Assembly: GCF_921293095.1 (NCBI RefSeq)
Contig: NC_060254.1
Span: forward strand, 62,001-126,000
From: Ischnura elegans
Taxonomy: Eukaryota > Arthropoda > Insecta > Odonata > Coenagrionidae
DNA: 64,000 nucleotides
Direction: 5' to 3'
Below the pieces are notes generated by a model. The model was not told where the DNA came from and did not search any database. It worked only from the letters and a program-made list of their open reading frames with translations. Made by a program: the position numbers and the translations under genes. This document shows positions 1 through 12,260 of the stretch, one piece after another (position 1 is the first letter of the stretch; each line of letters begins with the position of its first letter).

Positions 1-35
1 AAATACGTGTGATTAACCTTAATTTATTTTAACAG

Positions 36-2018
36 GTATCTCCATGCAAAACCGAATAATGGCACTTCGTAACGACATCATCAATTGTCCTAGCCATGTG
101 TTCGGGCAGCATGATCGATGCGCCGATTACTTTTGTAAAGGGCCAGACGGGAAAGAGGATGAGGTTAACTTAGTGCCAGACTTCATAGCTGCTAATATGT
201 GGACTCCAATACAGAAATTAGTTGAGAAGATGGCAAATAATTCAAGAAGTTTGATTTTTCGCGCTACTAATAGTATGTGCGAAACCTTGAACAGCGTAGC
301 TGCGAAATATCTGAACGGAAAACGCATTAACTATGCTAAAAGTAAATCATTTGGAACCCGGTGTCATTCTGCAGTCGTATCCCTGAATTCCTCTTGCCAT
401 TTTCAAGGAAAGATTCACAAGGCAACAACGGGTGGTTACAGTCCTGGTAAGTAATTATCATAACCATCAAAATAATTTATGAATAGAGAGGAATGAAGGC
501 ATAGAAAAGTAGATTTAATTTTTTTGGAATGTTGACTGGGGATTCTTTGTGAAATAAGTGTCAAGACGTTTTTATCTCAGGAAAATACACCAAAACATTT
601 GAAGATAACAATATGAGGCAGACCAAGAGAATGAGGGAACGAAGAGCGCAAGGGCTGCAAAGTAAAAAGAAATTGAAAACAGGAGCAAAAAGAGCTGGGC
701 CTGATAAAGATTACGGGATGGTGGATGATGATGCGCCAGAGTCACTAGAACTATTGGAACGCATGAAAGCCGATTTCATTGAAAAATTAAGCAGAATGAC
801 CGCAGAGGATAGATTTCAACTGCAGAAGTCTACAACGCTTCAAGTAGACAGAAGTATTTGGATGACAGAGCGTCGGAAAAGATTGTCCGCTTCCAATCAC
901 GGGGAGGTTTGCCATATGCGACCATACACCTCCTGTAAAAGGCTTGTGCATTCCATTTTATACGGATCCGTATGCACTCCGGACATGGTGAATGGAAAAA
1001 ACATGGAGGAGATAGGGAAAGACCACTTGCGAAGCATGGGATACAAGGTGGAACCCAGCGGCTTATATGTTGATGAGGAGTTTCCATATCTTTCGGCTAG
1101 TCCAGGTAATATCAATGCTGTCTGTAAATCATTCAGATAAACCTCTTATATTAAAATTTACCTAATGTAAACTCATTCTATCAATTTAATTTTCCCTATT
1201 AGACGGTCTGATTGGAAGCGATACTGTCTTAGAAGTGAAGTGTCCTGGTGTCACCGCTGCCTCCTTTCCAACATTTGAAGAAGCTTTTAATGCAAAAAAG
1301 GTTATAAATAGTAGCATATGCAGCTAAATATATAAAATTTGGTCGTTTTTTCATTTATTAATTTAACTCATTTATGCATTTAACTAATTTCCATTTATAG
1401 ATTTGTAATTTAACTCATATTTTTTTATTTAATACTAGTCTACTTGCTTACCTAAAACTTATTTCGAAGGCCCCTTAATTTTTGATTTTCTGCTGTTGAT
1501 ACTGCCAAATTTATCGAGCAAATATCATAACACGACACAGCGTTTTGAATACAACCATGTCATATATGCAGTGAACAGATTCGCCCTAATTATTTATCAT
1601 TATCATTACAGCTTCCCTATGTGCAGCTAAAAGATGGAAAATATATCCTTAAAGAGACGCACAATTATTTTTATCAGGTGCAAAGTCAACTAAGGATGAC
1701 TAAAAGGGCCAGATGTTTATTTTTTGTGTATACGAAAGGTTGGAGCCACGAATTAGAAATAATTCCGCCCAACAATGAATGGTGGATGAAGGAAGTGGAG
1801 CCAAAGCTCACAAAGTAATTTTTTTTAAACTTTTACTGAATATCCAATAGAATTGAAATGTGGAACAATTACCTCTAATTTTCTGTTATAGATTCTTCAT
1901 GGAATGCTTGTTGCCGGAAATAGTCCTACCTAGGTACGGCAAAAGGCTTTGCATTGAAGATATAAGAGAAGCTGCTCATATCAGCAAGGCAATAGTGGAA
2001 AAGAGAGCGAATATATAA
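36..2018 (+). CDS. Mutsu/YqaJ-type nuclease gene, 3' part (five exons, 5' end outside the window)
   Basis: Five exons join in one frame across GT-AG introns: 36-446, 581-1105, 1203-1300, 1612-1814 and 1892-2018 (TAA). The first exon is preceded by an acceptor (AACAG at 31-35), so the start lies upstream. Exon 1 resembles the Mutator-like (Mutsu) domain of arthropod proteins: Cys/His spacing, then NSMCETLNSVAAKYLNGKRI. Exons 2-5 form a YqaJ/lambda-exonuclease-like fold, with RRKRLSASNHGEV, the split SPDG, EVKCP, and YQVQSQ, which hold the Asp, Glu-x-Lys and Gln expected of the active site. An AATAAA lies at 2038-2043. Proteins of this design occur in many copies in arthropods and are probably transposon-derived; the natural substrate is unknown. 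The reading frame seen is open, with no decay. Intron 3 has a weak donor (GTTATA). It could be an autonomous element gene or a domesticated one; nothing in view decides this. Confidence 0.7.
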
Positions 2019-2037
2019 TTTCTCCAAAATGTAATTT

Positions 2038-2043
2038 AATAAA
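2038..2043 (+). terminator. polyadenylation signal AATAAA
   Basis: AATAAA lies 20 bases after the TAA of the YqaJ-type gene, a suitable position for 3' end formation of that transcript. Confidence 0.55.
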
Positions 2044-3942
2044 ATATTTCACGCAGCTATTTACGTCGTAATATGTCTAATCATTTGGATTTCTGCTTCT
2101 CAATTTAAGATGTTTTATCCTATAGTATGTAAGAAAATATTTTTGAAAAGTTCCTCTTCTCAACTGTATTTCCTCACTTCACTCTTTCTAATCGTATATC
2201 AACTTCCAAAATTAGTAAAAAAGTATTACTTAAATATGTTCACTATAGCTGCCAGAAATGTTTTTGTAACTGTATTTTTATATCTTGATTGTTTATTAAA
2301 AAGTCTATTCATCGTTTACACCGATAATATCTCTTCCCAAGCTAATGTTGTCCAACTAAACCGTCCAAAATTCCTTCTCCTACACTCGCAATCAATTCAA
2401 ACATCACAATATTGCAAAACCCCTGTACTTCATTCTTTAAAAATCCCAATATTTTATCAAAAACTTCCTCAACTTAATATGGAAGACTTAATTTTGTGTT
2501 TTGAAAAGAATTGAAGAAGCTATTTTTGAAGCTGCAACAATTAAACGAGCTCAAGGGTTGAGGCTATTGCTTTTACTATTGCCGATTCTCCCAACGAAGT
2601 GAAACTTCAGAGGCACAAGATTTTACTCCGTGACACTTGGAAGTTTCCATGCTCCTACTCAGCGAAGTCGAAAATAATTTCTTTCTCTCCCTCTCCATGG
2701 CTTCAAAGCTGGGTTTACACGTCGAAGTTGACTACTATAGCATTTAACTATTACGCGCGACTCGTAAGGGTAGGCAGAGAGTGAAAAGCATCGGGAAGAA
2801 GGTAAGAATCGATTGAGGTCTTCATTCAACATGTTAGTGAGGTTGAAGCAGTTAAACTAGGAACGCAGTAGGAGCCGATGGCTGTGTACATATCGCAAGC
2901 GGAAAATGCTGATTTATCTAGGAGGGCAAAAAATATAATGACAGATTACTATTTCAAGTTACTTCTTGTGAGGGATCATTGGTTAGCCAAAAATTCATTT
3001 AATTTTCTCATAATAAAGAAAGATAAAATTATATCTATTTCGCAACTGTCAATTCTTTTGTTTTTCTATATGAAGCGTATTGGCACTCTTGAGACTCTTA
3101 TTTGTTGAAATTTGTCGCGAGTAATCCTTTTGGAGCTACTGCTATATCAGCCTGCTTCAACTTTTGAACCCAGCGAAGAGTACTAATCTGATACTCGCTA
3201 GTCAATCTCCCTGTGTTGACTGCGACACGGGAGAGCTGGAAAGGTGGGCCTTCGTATGAGGGGCTGAGGGGAGCGGTCCCCATTCCACTTTCTGCGACGT
3301 TGCCGTTGTTGGGAGGGCGGAGCGGGGCGAGGGGAGGTAAGAAATTCGAATTGGCCCGAATCACGTCCTTCGTCACCGTTTTGGGCCTGCAGTACTCCAC
3401 GGTGTACCTATTTTAGGCCAAGCGAATTGACATAGAACTGTGGGTCTCAAGGTGATTGTGGAAGAAAGGTGCAGCCACAGAATACTCGTTTTAGAAATTT
3501 CATGTTTTAGCTTGGAGTCCAGTTATAATTAGCCAAAGTCCAACTTGATTTTCTCGATCACCTGAGGACATATTACTATTTATTTCCTCCCTGTATGTGA
3601 ATACACGTCTCCTAAATACAATAAAGAAAACAGCAAGTCTCTATATCTTCTAGTTTTTCCGCAATTGAGTGGTATGTGAACTCCGGCAGAGGAAAAAACG
3701 ATCGGCATCGGTCGCCCAGAGCGGCTCCCAGCCGTCACTACCATAACGCCTTAATGTCGTCGCACGTTCATCCATTCGTTGAGTAATTTTTCTAACTTTT
3801 CAGTCGCCTTATTTTCCGTAATAACAGGAATTCTCGTTTACTTCCATGGCTGAAACGCATTTCCTTCTGTTTTTCACGCACTAAGTCGGATACATTTCAA
3901 ACCCATCAGGTTATAGAAAAAACACACAGTACTTCTCTCACT
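2044..3942. other. non-coding stretch, nothing firm
   Basis: AT-rich sequence with only chance reading frames. A GC-rich patch at about 3,225-3,345 differs in composition from its surroundings and may be a fragment of an unidentified repeat. Confidence 0.5.
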
Positions 3943-3946
3943 TTAA

Positions 3947-6361
3947 CCCTCCGACTCCACCTGGGGTCTTTTTTGACCCCAAGGTTGATAAAATGCCTGC
4001 AATTTTTGACTCAATTCAGATTATCTTGCCATGTTACAAATATGCCTTCCCGCATGTTTTGTCTTTAAATTCATGCCATTTTTTAATTAAAATTTTGATA
4101 TATTCACGAATGGGATTATTTTTCCTGAGTGGGGTCAAATTTGACCCCAGGTGGAGACTGTGTAGGTATTAAATTTTGAAATGTATATCTGTGGAAACAT
4201 AATTGATAAAACGTGTTGAAAGGTTGGTAATCCTTATGTAGGTTTTCATGGTGGGATGAAGATTCAGATGTAAAGTTTCCGGGTTATACACCATGTGTGT
4301 CTTTCTTCATATGCAACAGTTTCCCCGGCATTGATGCTAGCATCTGTAGGTCTCTGGAGTGCAGAGTCGAGGTAGAGATCGTCTTTTATATCATTCATTC
4401 AAGGCTGGGCTCATCTTATTAGTCAATCCTTTCTCGTGTTTTCCTTTTTTTCCCTATAAAACTTTTTCCGGATTTTGTTGGAGCACTCTGTTCAACATCT
4501 AAATCTACATGATAAACTCCTAGCCACCTCTAGGGTTTTGGGCAGAGGGTAAGTATTTTTTACTCCACGTACACTCTTTCCCATGAGTTGGGTAGCTGGT
4601 TCCCGTCTTTCCTGCTGAAGATGTTCGTAGAATCCAATATCTTTTCCTCTGTTTATAGCTATATTTTGAATATAATGTATCACAGATATTGTAATTGTGG
4701 GCCCAGTGAAGATTGAGTGAAAATAGCCACCACCTGCCTGAGTTATCTCGGAGGGTATCATGTTGATGTATTATCCTCATATTATTTCAAGCCAAACACT
4801 TAGCATTTTCACTCATGAAATAATAAAAGCATGGAACGCCTATGTCGAAGGCACTATCTGGCCTCTTAGACCATCGTAACCCTATGTCATCAGCAGGTGC
4901 ATTGAGAGAAGGAAAGGAAAATACTCTAGGGGACAATTTGCCTCAACTGTGATTATGATTCATCACCTTTACTTTGTCACAGGATTTCCCCTTCCTCCTA
5001 ATTTTCGAACTAGCCACCGCTGTCTATGCGCATCTCTCATGTCAAGGAGGTCAGGCCTTATTTTCGTTTTAGCTCTGCAGGTGCATAGCCCACATCGAAA
5101 GCGATTTTGTGGGACCAGTAAAAAATTGTACCTTCAAAACGTTGTAGTAAACATGGAGTTTCATCGGCTGCGCTGGGGATATAGTGCAGATCAGGCACTA
5201 AATGAAATTTTTGAGAACAATGACAAATGGACAGTTGTGAATTGAGCAGTGATGAAGAGGAATGAATTGAAATAGAAGAGGATGTCACGGACGTGATAGT
5301 GGAAGAAGAAAAGAGAGTTTGAGGACAGTGAAGATGAGGGACATTGCACCACCACTCCACTAAGTTCAAATCGCGTAGAAATTCCGAGGGTGATGTTACC
5401 CGCCAAGCAACGAGAGGAGCATTCGAGTATTTTTTCTCATGCAAACAATACGCTAATGGTTTCATATGTCCCAAAGCCAAGAGAGGCAGTTATTCTAGTT
5501 TTAACTCAACACCGGTCATTTGATGTTAGTCGTGGTGAACATAAAAAAAGTAATTTTATTTTTTTGTCATACAAAATCCAGCATCGACACAGTAGATCTA
5601 ATGGCAAGACATTACTCAGTAAAGCGTAGGACAAGAAGATGACCTCTTGTTCTATTTTTATATTATTGATATTGCAGCATTTATTGCTTTTGTTTTAAAT
5701 TCAAAGAGCTTCAACGGGGAAACAGAAAAGGGAGCAAGGAGAAAATTTTTTATTGATTTGGCAAAGAAGTTAGTAGAACCAAAGATAAGAAGACAATTGA
5801 AAAATCCTCAGACACGAATGCAAGTAATTAGGGAAGCAGTTAACTCTGCAGGATTTGAACATTTATTCCACTGCAGCGAAGAAGGGATTTGCCACTACGT
5901 AGAAAAAAACCTAGGTGCTGTTCATTTTGTCCGAGAGAATCCGGTAGGTAATGAATCGGAGGTGTGAAAAATGTGGTCTTTGTTTATAATGATCATTCAA
6001 ATATCATTATATCCTGCAGAAAATGTGAAGGATTGTAAGATAGATTAGTTGTTATTTCAATACTTAATTTTATAAAAGTAATTGTTTTTTTGTCTTGGAC
6101 TGAAACGGAAAAATTATAAGAGAAATTTTCTGGATGAACAATAATTTTTTTAGTTTTCTAGGATAATTTTTATTGTATTTCAAAATGTTAATATGACTTG
6201 ATAAAACAATAAAAATGCTTATTTATGTCTTCATTATCATTTAAAACGGTATAATTCAAAATCTCCTGAAAAATAACTGTTTGTTTAAAAATTTACGGCT
6301 TGGGGTCAAAAAAGACCCCAGGTGGAGTTCACGTAAGTATTGAGCAGGTGGAGGCCGAGGG
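3947..6361 (+). mobile_element. piggyBac-like DNA transposon, internally deleted and decayed
   Basis: TTAA stands on both sides (3,943-3,946 and 6,362-6,365), the target site of piggyBac. The ends match as imperfect inverted repeats: CCCTCCGACTCCACC on the left and the complement of GGTGGAGGCCGAGGG on the right. Each end also holds the block CCTGGGGTC...GACCCC, at 3,961, again inverted at about 4,131-4,156, and at 6,302-6,326. Near the right end, 5,430-5,965 encodes the C-terminal part of a DDE_Tnp_1_7 transposase (VSYVPKPREAV, then IDIAAFIAFVLNSK and RRKFFIDLAKKLVEP), interrupted by a frameshift and stop around 5,627-5,645. A short N-terminal piece sits near 5,154-5,245. The catalytic middle of the transposase is absent, so this copy cannot move by itself. 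Confidence 0.8.
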
Positions 6362-6365
6362 TTAA

Positions 6366-7562
6366 GTAACTTTGAGCCAAGTATTTCTTCACTTTCTTTT
6401 CCAACCAGTTCAATTTCTGAATTAAGCCTTGATTTAATACTTTTTCTTGTTGGCCTATTCTTAAAATGAACGTCACTTGTATTCATGACAAACTAGTTTA
6501 TTCACCACTTTTCTCCTTAAATCCTAAAAAAAAACTTAGCACTTCCTATCCTTTGCGCACTATACATAAGAACTAACTATCTCTCCACATTGATTTACAA
6601 ATGTAAACTGACTGCCTCGTTTCTTCTTCCATGAATATTTCTATCAACTGCTATGGCCCTGGAAGCCCTGCTCATTTCCTTCATTTCTTTATAATTCGCT
6701 AACAAAATTGTATCACGTAATAAATAGTAATAACATTTTGTATGTAAAGAGCAGTTTTGAACAAAGCATGCGGTAATGATGCACGGTCGTATGGTGGCAA
6801 TAAACTAAGGTTTAAGGGGCTGGCGCCCAGTACATAGGACGGCGTTGAAGGGTTAAAATTGACATTGTAGGCTTAAAAACATTAATCATGACACAAGAAG
6901 AACAGCCTTTTCAATTCTGTACCACTAACATGTAAATCTTACCATTAGGAGCAAACTCATTGCCGAGGGAGGGGAGGGGGTGGAGGGGAAGTCTCTATGT
7001 AAGTGGTGCGGGCCGTAACTCAGCGGCGCCGCGGTGCGGGATAGCGCCCTGGGGGGTGGATTGCATTACGACGGACGATATCTCGAAAACGCTTAGAGAT
7101 TGGTCAAAACAAACAGAAAATCGGCTCTAAAGTTCTTTACGTTTACATTGTACATAGAAATAGCAATTTTTCGGCCCCAAAAATCTCAATTGAGGGTCCT
7201 CAGTACTTAGGGCCCTTGGGCCACGGGTTGCCGTTATTTTAAAGTACCTAACCAAATTTTAACACGTGAATAGAAACCTCGTTTGGATAATTTTGAGACT
7301 AGGAAAACATAACTTTTCTTAATTCTGAAAAATAAGGTTCGGCCTAATGTACAGGGTACTTGGAAAGCTTTTCTTTCACTCGTAACTTCGGGAATAAATA
7401 GCTACATCCATAGTTAAACAGTAAAAGAAGGCTGCGAGCCGAGATGGTATGACGCGGAAGTGTGAAAATCATTGACGCAGAGAGCGTGTCATGCTAAAAT
7501 GAAAAAAAGTCAGCACGGATTTATCCGCTAATGAACGCGAGTTAATAACTAAAAAATAAAGG
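6366..7562. other. non-coding stretch with a possible solo piggyBac-like end
   Basis: No gene seen. GGCGTTGAAGGG followed by TTAA near 6,841-6,856 resembles a piggyBac-type terminus, but no partner end was found. A GC-rich patch (GCGGCGCCGCGGTGCGGG) lies near 7,022-7,039. Confidence 0.4.
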
Positions 7563-8790
7563 ATGACTAAAGCCGCCACGATGGAAGCGTTCAGGAATTC
7601 ATTCACGAATTTTAAAAGAAAAACACTAGTAGAGCAGCTACGGGATAACCCAAAAGCATTTTGGTCATATGTTAGGGATGTTCAAGATAAACGATCCACC
7701 GTGTGTTCGCTGAGACACGACAATGGAGATGTGTTGACCAACAGTTGCGATAAAATTCACTAATTCTTGGTTAACTTTGTGGTATTCCATTATTTCCTGG
7801 ATATAGACAGTTACTTATACCACTTATTTTAAAAAAAGTGGTATAAGTAACTGTCTATATCCAGGAAAAAAGTTGCGATAAAGCCAATTTATTAAATTCC
7901 TACTTTAAGAGCGTGTTCACGGAGCCTTCCGAGAACTCACCCGAGACCATTGACAATCTCTGCATACGAAAGATGCCGCCTATTGACATTAGTACGCACG
8001 GAATAGAAAATATATTGAAATCGCTCAGTCCAAATAAATCACCTAGTCCGGACGAAATCCCTTCTCGCGTATGTAGAGAACTAGCCTCAGAAATTGCCCC
8101 CTACTTGCAGTTAATATTCAATAAATCCATCAAATAACACGAAGTACCTAATGACTGGATAATCGCTAATGTAACGCCAATATTTAAAAGTGGAGACAAG
8201 GAACAGCCATCTAATTACCGGCCGATATCCTTAACGTCCATCTCATGCAAGATCCTTGAACACATCGTAGTCAGCTCGGTAATGAAATACCAAGACGCGC
8301 AAAACTTATTGGTCAAAACTTATTGAACGCGAGGAAAGAAGAGCCGCCAGGTATGTGAAAGGTCGTTACGATAGTCTTGTTAGTGCAACTGACCTCTTAG
8401 ATAAACTCGGATAGGAATCTCTATTGGACCGTAGATTGAAAAATAGACTAAACTAAGACAGGTTCAGAATGTCTTTTTTCCACGATCCACAAGAGATTAT
8501 AACGGCAGCCATAGAACTCATAAATAGATTGCATGACTTGTAGTGTAGCCTACCAACCCATGTAAAACTTAGTGCATGTTCTTAATTTTATCGTTATTTC
8601 TAGCGGCATATGGTAGCATAATTTGTTACTATACGTGACGTTTTTTGGACCGTGTGGTGTGCATGTGGGAGTCCAATTGCATGCCGCATGTCGATGATTG
8701 ATCGCCCCCTGCCAAACACCCTAGAGGTGGCTCGCAGGGTATTGTGTAGATGTATCCAGGGAACTGGGGGGAGCAAGGCGTGGTCGTGCA
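7563..8790 (+). mobile_element. LINE relic (APE/RT type), most of the RT deleted
   Basis: The translated pieces follow the order of a non-LTR retrotransposon ORF2: NPKAFWSYVRDVQDKRST (linker before RT), then FTEPSENSPETIDN, LKSLSPNKSPSPDEIPSRV and ANVTPIFKSGDKEQPSNYRP (RT fingers). The sequence then jumps at about 8,310 to the extreme C terminus (EREERRAARYVKGRYDSL, LLDKLG, LKNRLN). The RT palm with its YADD box is therefore missing. A 3' UTR-like tail follows (about 8,555-8,790). Several stops and frameshifts show old decay. A Penelope-derived insertion lies inside it at 7,755-7,870. The clade looks CR1/Jockey-like, but I cannot fix it. Confidence 0.75.
7755..7870. mobile_element. Penelope-derived palindromic insertion with 12-bp target duplication
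   Basis: AGTTGCGATAAA occurs at 7,743-7,754 and again at 7,871-7,882, on either side of the insert and inside a LINE frame that continues after it (SCDK is repeated). The core, 7,793-7,868, is an inverted repeat with arms of about 33 bases (TTTCCTGGATATAGACAG...CTTATACCACTT) and a loop of about 8-10 bases. The arm sequence matches the 3' tail of the Penelope-like element at 45,319-45,353 with few changes. The insert therefore looks like two Penelope 3' tails joined head to head. Confidence 0.75.
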
Positions 8791-9865
8791 AGTTGTAGCA
8801 TCGTAGCATTGTAAAGGTTAATGAAACCAAAATTTTAAGAAAATTACGAAAGCAAATTATTTGTTTTTCTTATCATATTCTTGGAGGTGTGATTTTTATT
8901 TTGTTATCTGTCACGTACTTATACAGAAACTTTGTTCAAACCTTTCGTTTTGGATTTATTTACTTCCGCCCTAATGGTGGGGCAGTTGCACCCTCCTGTC
9001 CCCCGCTGGGTTCGCCCATGGATTAGAGGATATAAACTTTGCAATGGTTCAAGGCTGCTCGTAACTATGAAGGCACCAAGGGACTATATGTTTACATCGA
9101 ATCCAGTCCGGTAAATGCAGTGTTCATTGCATCACGTTAGTATATATACCCTTAGTTATAATATATATAGTTAGTACCCTTACATACTTCCGCGTCGGCG
9201 GCAGTGCTTCCTGCGCAAACTATTGCCCTGAGCGGAGAAAAACTCGGGAGTCCTGCTCGCACCAGTTTTCAAATGCGCCCACAATCAACCGATAACGGCC
9301 TAGGCGCTCCAAGTTACCTCTCGCTGCTCTATTACATTCCGTACCATTCAGCACTGGCCGTCGTTTCTAGGAATTATCTTTCATTTTTATCTCACCACTT
9401 TTCCATCTTTTTTTTGTATTTTTTCGTAATGTTTATGGTATTTTCATTTTTCTGAACTTAATCGTCTCGAAATCGAAGATTAATGTGTCACGTATGCATT
9501 CAAAACTCCTCTGAATAATAATTCTATCAAATAACTTTTTACATTTCGTTTATTCGTATATTAACACTGTAAATGTGTAGATGCATCTCAAGGAAGCAAA
9601 AAAATTGTGAATAAATTAGTTTGGACAATTTTCATAGTTGCTTATTTTGAAAATAATAGATTTTATGTTTAGCGATGATAAATCCCCTGAAAATGTAATT
9701 CTCGTAATTGACCAAGGTTCGATGCCGCATGTTATCTCCATTTTGAGATGAAATATTGCACACAGGATCTTTAGTATTGACCTTGGCAGTGGAATTCAAT
9801 GCCGACATTGACGGAAATGTAATACCGGGATTTCCAAGACGATCGCAATAACTTATATGTGATGA
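8791..9865. other. non-coding stretch
   Basis: No gene or repeat recognised. The AT-rich part 9,360-9,700 has only chance frames. Confidence 0.45.
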
Positions 9866-10056
9866 TAATGGCGGATTTAGACTTGATGGATGTCACCATG
9901 CAGCCTAATAAAGAGATGGAAAGCGAGGAAGATAATGCAGGAATTCAAGAACTCGTCCGAAGAGAGTCAGGAAGTGGATGAAGAAAACGCCAATGCACCT
10001 CACCTAAATTCTTCCGAAGGCACTTAAATGACTTACGATTTATGGTACGAAGCTAA

Positions 10057-10839
10057 CCCTTTCGCGCCGGACCTTCGTTGAGGGAAATTCTTCCTCAATA
10101 CTAGTCTCTTGAAAGTTTTCTTTACTCCCCTGTACGAAACTTTTTCGCGTCCACTGAAGGCAGTGGTTCCCTCCCTAACCATTTTAGGACCCAACTCAGT
10201 GGGGCGCCGACCCCTTTCCTCGGCCTCCGTCCCAGACCCTAGAAGGATTAATAGCCCCTTCCTAGCACGAGTTCGCGGTCAACTGGCTAAAATATTAATG
10301 CAAAATATATGCAAATATTTGTTGTTCGCATCGATTTTTTTACATTCAAAATGAATTTCGTGTTTTTTTCTGATCGTTCAGAAATTTTAAACGAAGTTCT
10401 CACGTTTATATAGACCGATTTAGTATATTTACTAGTTGTTCTATAACTCCGTTGATATTAACGTTAGAATTTTGTTTGAAATTTCCATGTGGTCAGCAAT
10501 AAAAGATGAATTCATTTCTAGCATTGGATTTCAAAAGATAGTAACAAATATATTTTTGGAAAACACACTGCAAATAATAGTAGTTGACCGCGTGGAGAGG
10601 ATAGGAAAGGGTCGACCTGAGCGGCCGAAGAAGGGACTGGGCTCGCGCTAAGGCGGATCACGAGGGGCGACCGCGTCCGTGGGTCTATTGTGTCCGCCAC
10701 GGTCACTTTTTTCGACCTGTGCCGCACAGGCGTGGCATTCGTTGCTTAAGTTAGGAAAATTAACGCCGCACAGGTGTGGCATTCGTTGATTATGGAAGAA
10801 AATCCTCGCCGCACAGGTGTGGCATTCGGCGCGAAAGGG
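10057..10839. mobile_element. non-autonomous element (783 bp) nested in the piggyBac relic
   Basis: Perfect 12-bp terminal inverted repeats, CCCTTTCGCGCC (10,057-10,068) and GGCGCGAAAGGG (10,828-10,839), are flanked on both sides by CTAA (10,053-10,056 and 10,840-10,843). The right part has three tandem units of 43-44 bp starting GCCGCACAGG at 10,721, 10,765 and 10,808. No coding capacity was recognised. End shape and 4-bp target site suggest a piggyBac-type MITE, although the usual target is TTAA rather than CTAA. Confidence 0.75.
10721..10830. repeat. three tandem 43-44-bp units at the right end of the nested element
   Basis: The units begin GCCGCACAGGCGTGGCATTC or GCCGCACAGGTGTGGCATTC at 10,721, 10,765 and 10,808. 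Subterminal repeats of this kind often lie next to transposon ends, where they can bind transposase; that role is inferred here. Confidence 0.7.
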
Positions 10840-12260
10840 CTAAACTCGAAGTAACGGATACGCCTTTTTCTGGCCCCTCAGGACTAAAAGTAAATCTTCC
10901 CGGCGAGAATCCTTACGACTATACTATACTCATTTCCAATGATGATTTGTTTAGTTACTTATAAAAAAACGAATTTCAATAGTGGTTATATGGTTCGAAA
11001 TAATACTCCTCCAAATGCCGGAATAGCGTAGTGGAAAGTCTTTAGTCGATGAGAATTGGAAACATTTTTTGGCTGTCTATTTCTAATGGAAATATATCTC
11101 TTAGAAGATTACAATGTTATTGGAAAAAAACTGAAATATATAATTTCCCTGTTTTTTTCCAATTACATGTTACGCGATAGGTTTTTGCAAATATTGCGCG
11201 CTATGCACTATGGTAGAAATGTGAAAGAAGGCGAACGCGAACCCAGTGATCCATTGCACCAAATACGTGCAGCTACGAGTGAAGGGTAATACCCAGTAAG
11301 GGCAGTGAGTCTAGACGAATTTCCATGAAACGAAGAGATTCCCAGACGAAAGTCATTACTATGAATAGAAGTTAAAATTCATTCCTAAGAAACGTCACAA
11401 ATATGGAATAAAAATGTACATGATCACTGAACCATGCGGTTCAGTTTTTGATTGCTTGATATATTGTGGCGGCGAGGATGAAGAAGTAGGGAGTTCAGGT
11501 CACGTCGAGAAAGTGACTCATGAATTGTTGGAAAAATTTTAAAATACGGTGCAATCAGTGTACATGGGCAACTATTACAACAGCCTGAACACTTGCAATT
11601 GTCTGCTTAGAGAGGAAACATACGTTACAGGTGCACTGCAAATGAAGAGGAAAAATTACCCCGATATATTGAAATAAAAATTGGAGAAGGGTGAACTTGT
11701 GGCTCGCTTCGATAGAAAGGGAATGGACGTTTTAAAATGGATGGATAAAAGAATGTAAAGATGATTTCGTCCAAGTATGGACTTTTCAGGCAAGAGGGGA
11801 GGGAAGTCCACTAAACCCGCTATGATGGACACTCACAATAAACATATGGGAGGCATAGACAAGGTTGATGAATTGTTGCTTATTATCTTTGCGAAACGAA
11901 GAAGAAGTTGGTGCCTAACATTGAGAATATACTTTATTCAGATAATAATGAACAATTATTTCACATTACACCCAAGATTTAAAGGAACACCCATACATTT
12001 GTTAGAACACTGCAATGAAATGATAAAATCATTGCTAAATGTCCTACCTGAGGGAAAGCCTTCAATGAGTTCCCTTAAAAATATTCACTTCTTAAGAAAT
12101 GTAAAGGAAAGGAAGAAAGAAGTGCAGCGTATGTGCCAAAAATAGAGTGAGGAAAGGTGGTAGCACTTGCCATTCAGATAGCTGGTGGAAACCGGGGTTG
12201 TGTTGCACGGGTTGCATAGCTTGGCCAATGCTGTTTGTGGCAGGCGCAACGGTTCGAACT

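Larger units (their letters stand above)
9870..12260 (+). mobile_element. second piggyBac-like transposase relic, split by a nested element
   Basis: Transposase pieces appear in family order. First is an acidic N terminus near 9,890-10,030. After the nested insertion come TPFSGPSGLKVNLPGENPYD (10,860-10,920), LRDRFLQILRAMHYGRNVKE (11,169-11,230), the DDE segment with KKRHKYGIKMYMITEPCG and a YMGNYYNSLN (DNFYTS-like) box near 11,386-11,590, and ALQMKRKNYPDIL. NKHMGGIDKVDELL follows at 11,839, then a Cys-rich tail (GLCCTGC) near 12,199. Frames change repeatedly with many stops, so this is an old dead copy. The outer inverted repeats and TTAA sites were not found with confidence, so the boundaries are approximate. 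Confidence 0.75.

Noticed and set aside
2110-2514. Open frame of 134 codons after the YqaJ-type gene
   Set aside because: AT-rich composition, no recognisable domain, no splice or promoter support.
6841-6856. Solo piggyBac end GGCGTTGAAGGG-TTAA as a separate element
   Set aside because: No matching opposite end found; noted only as a possibility.
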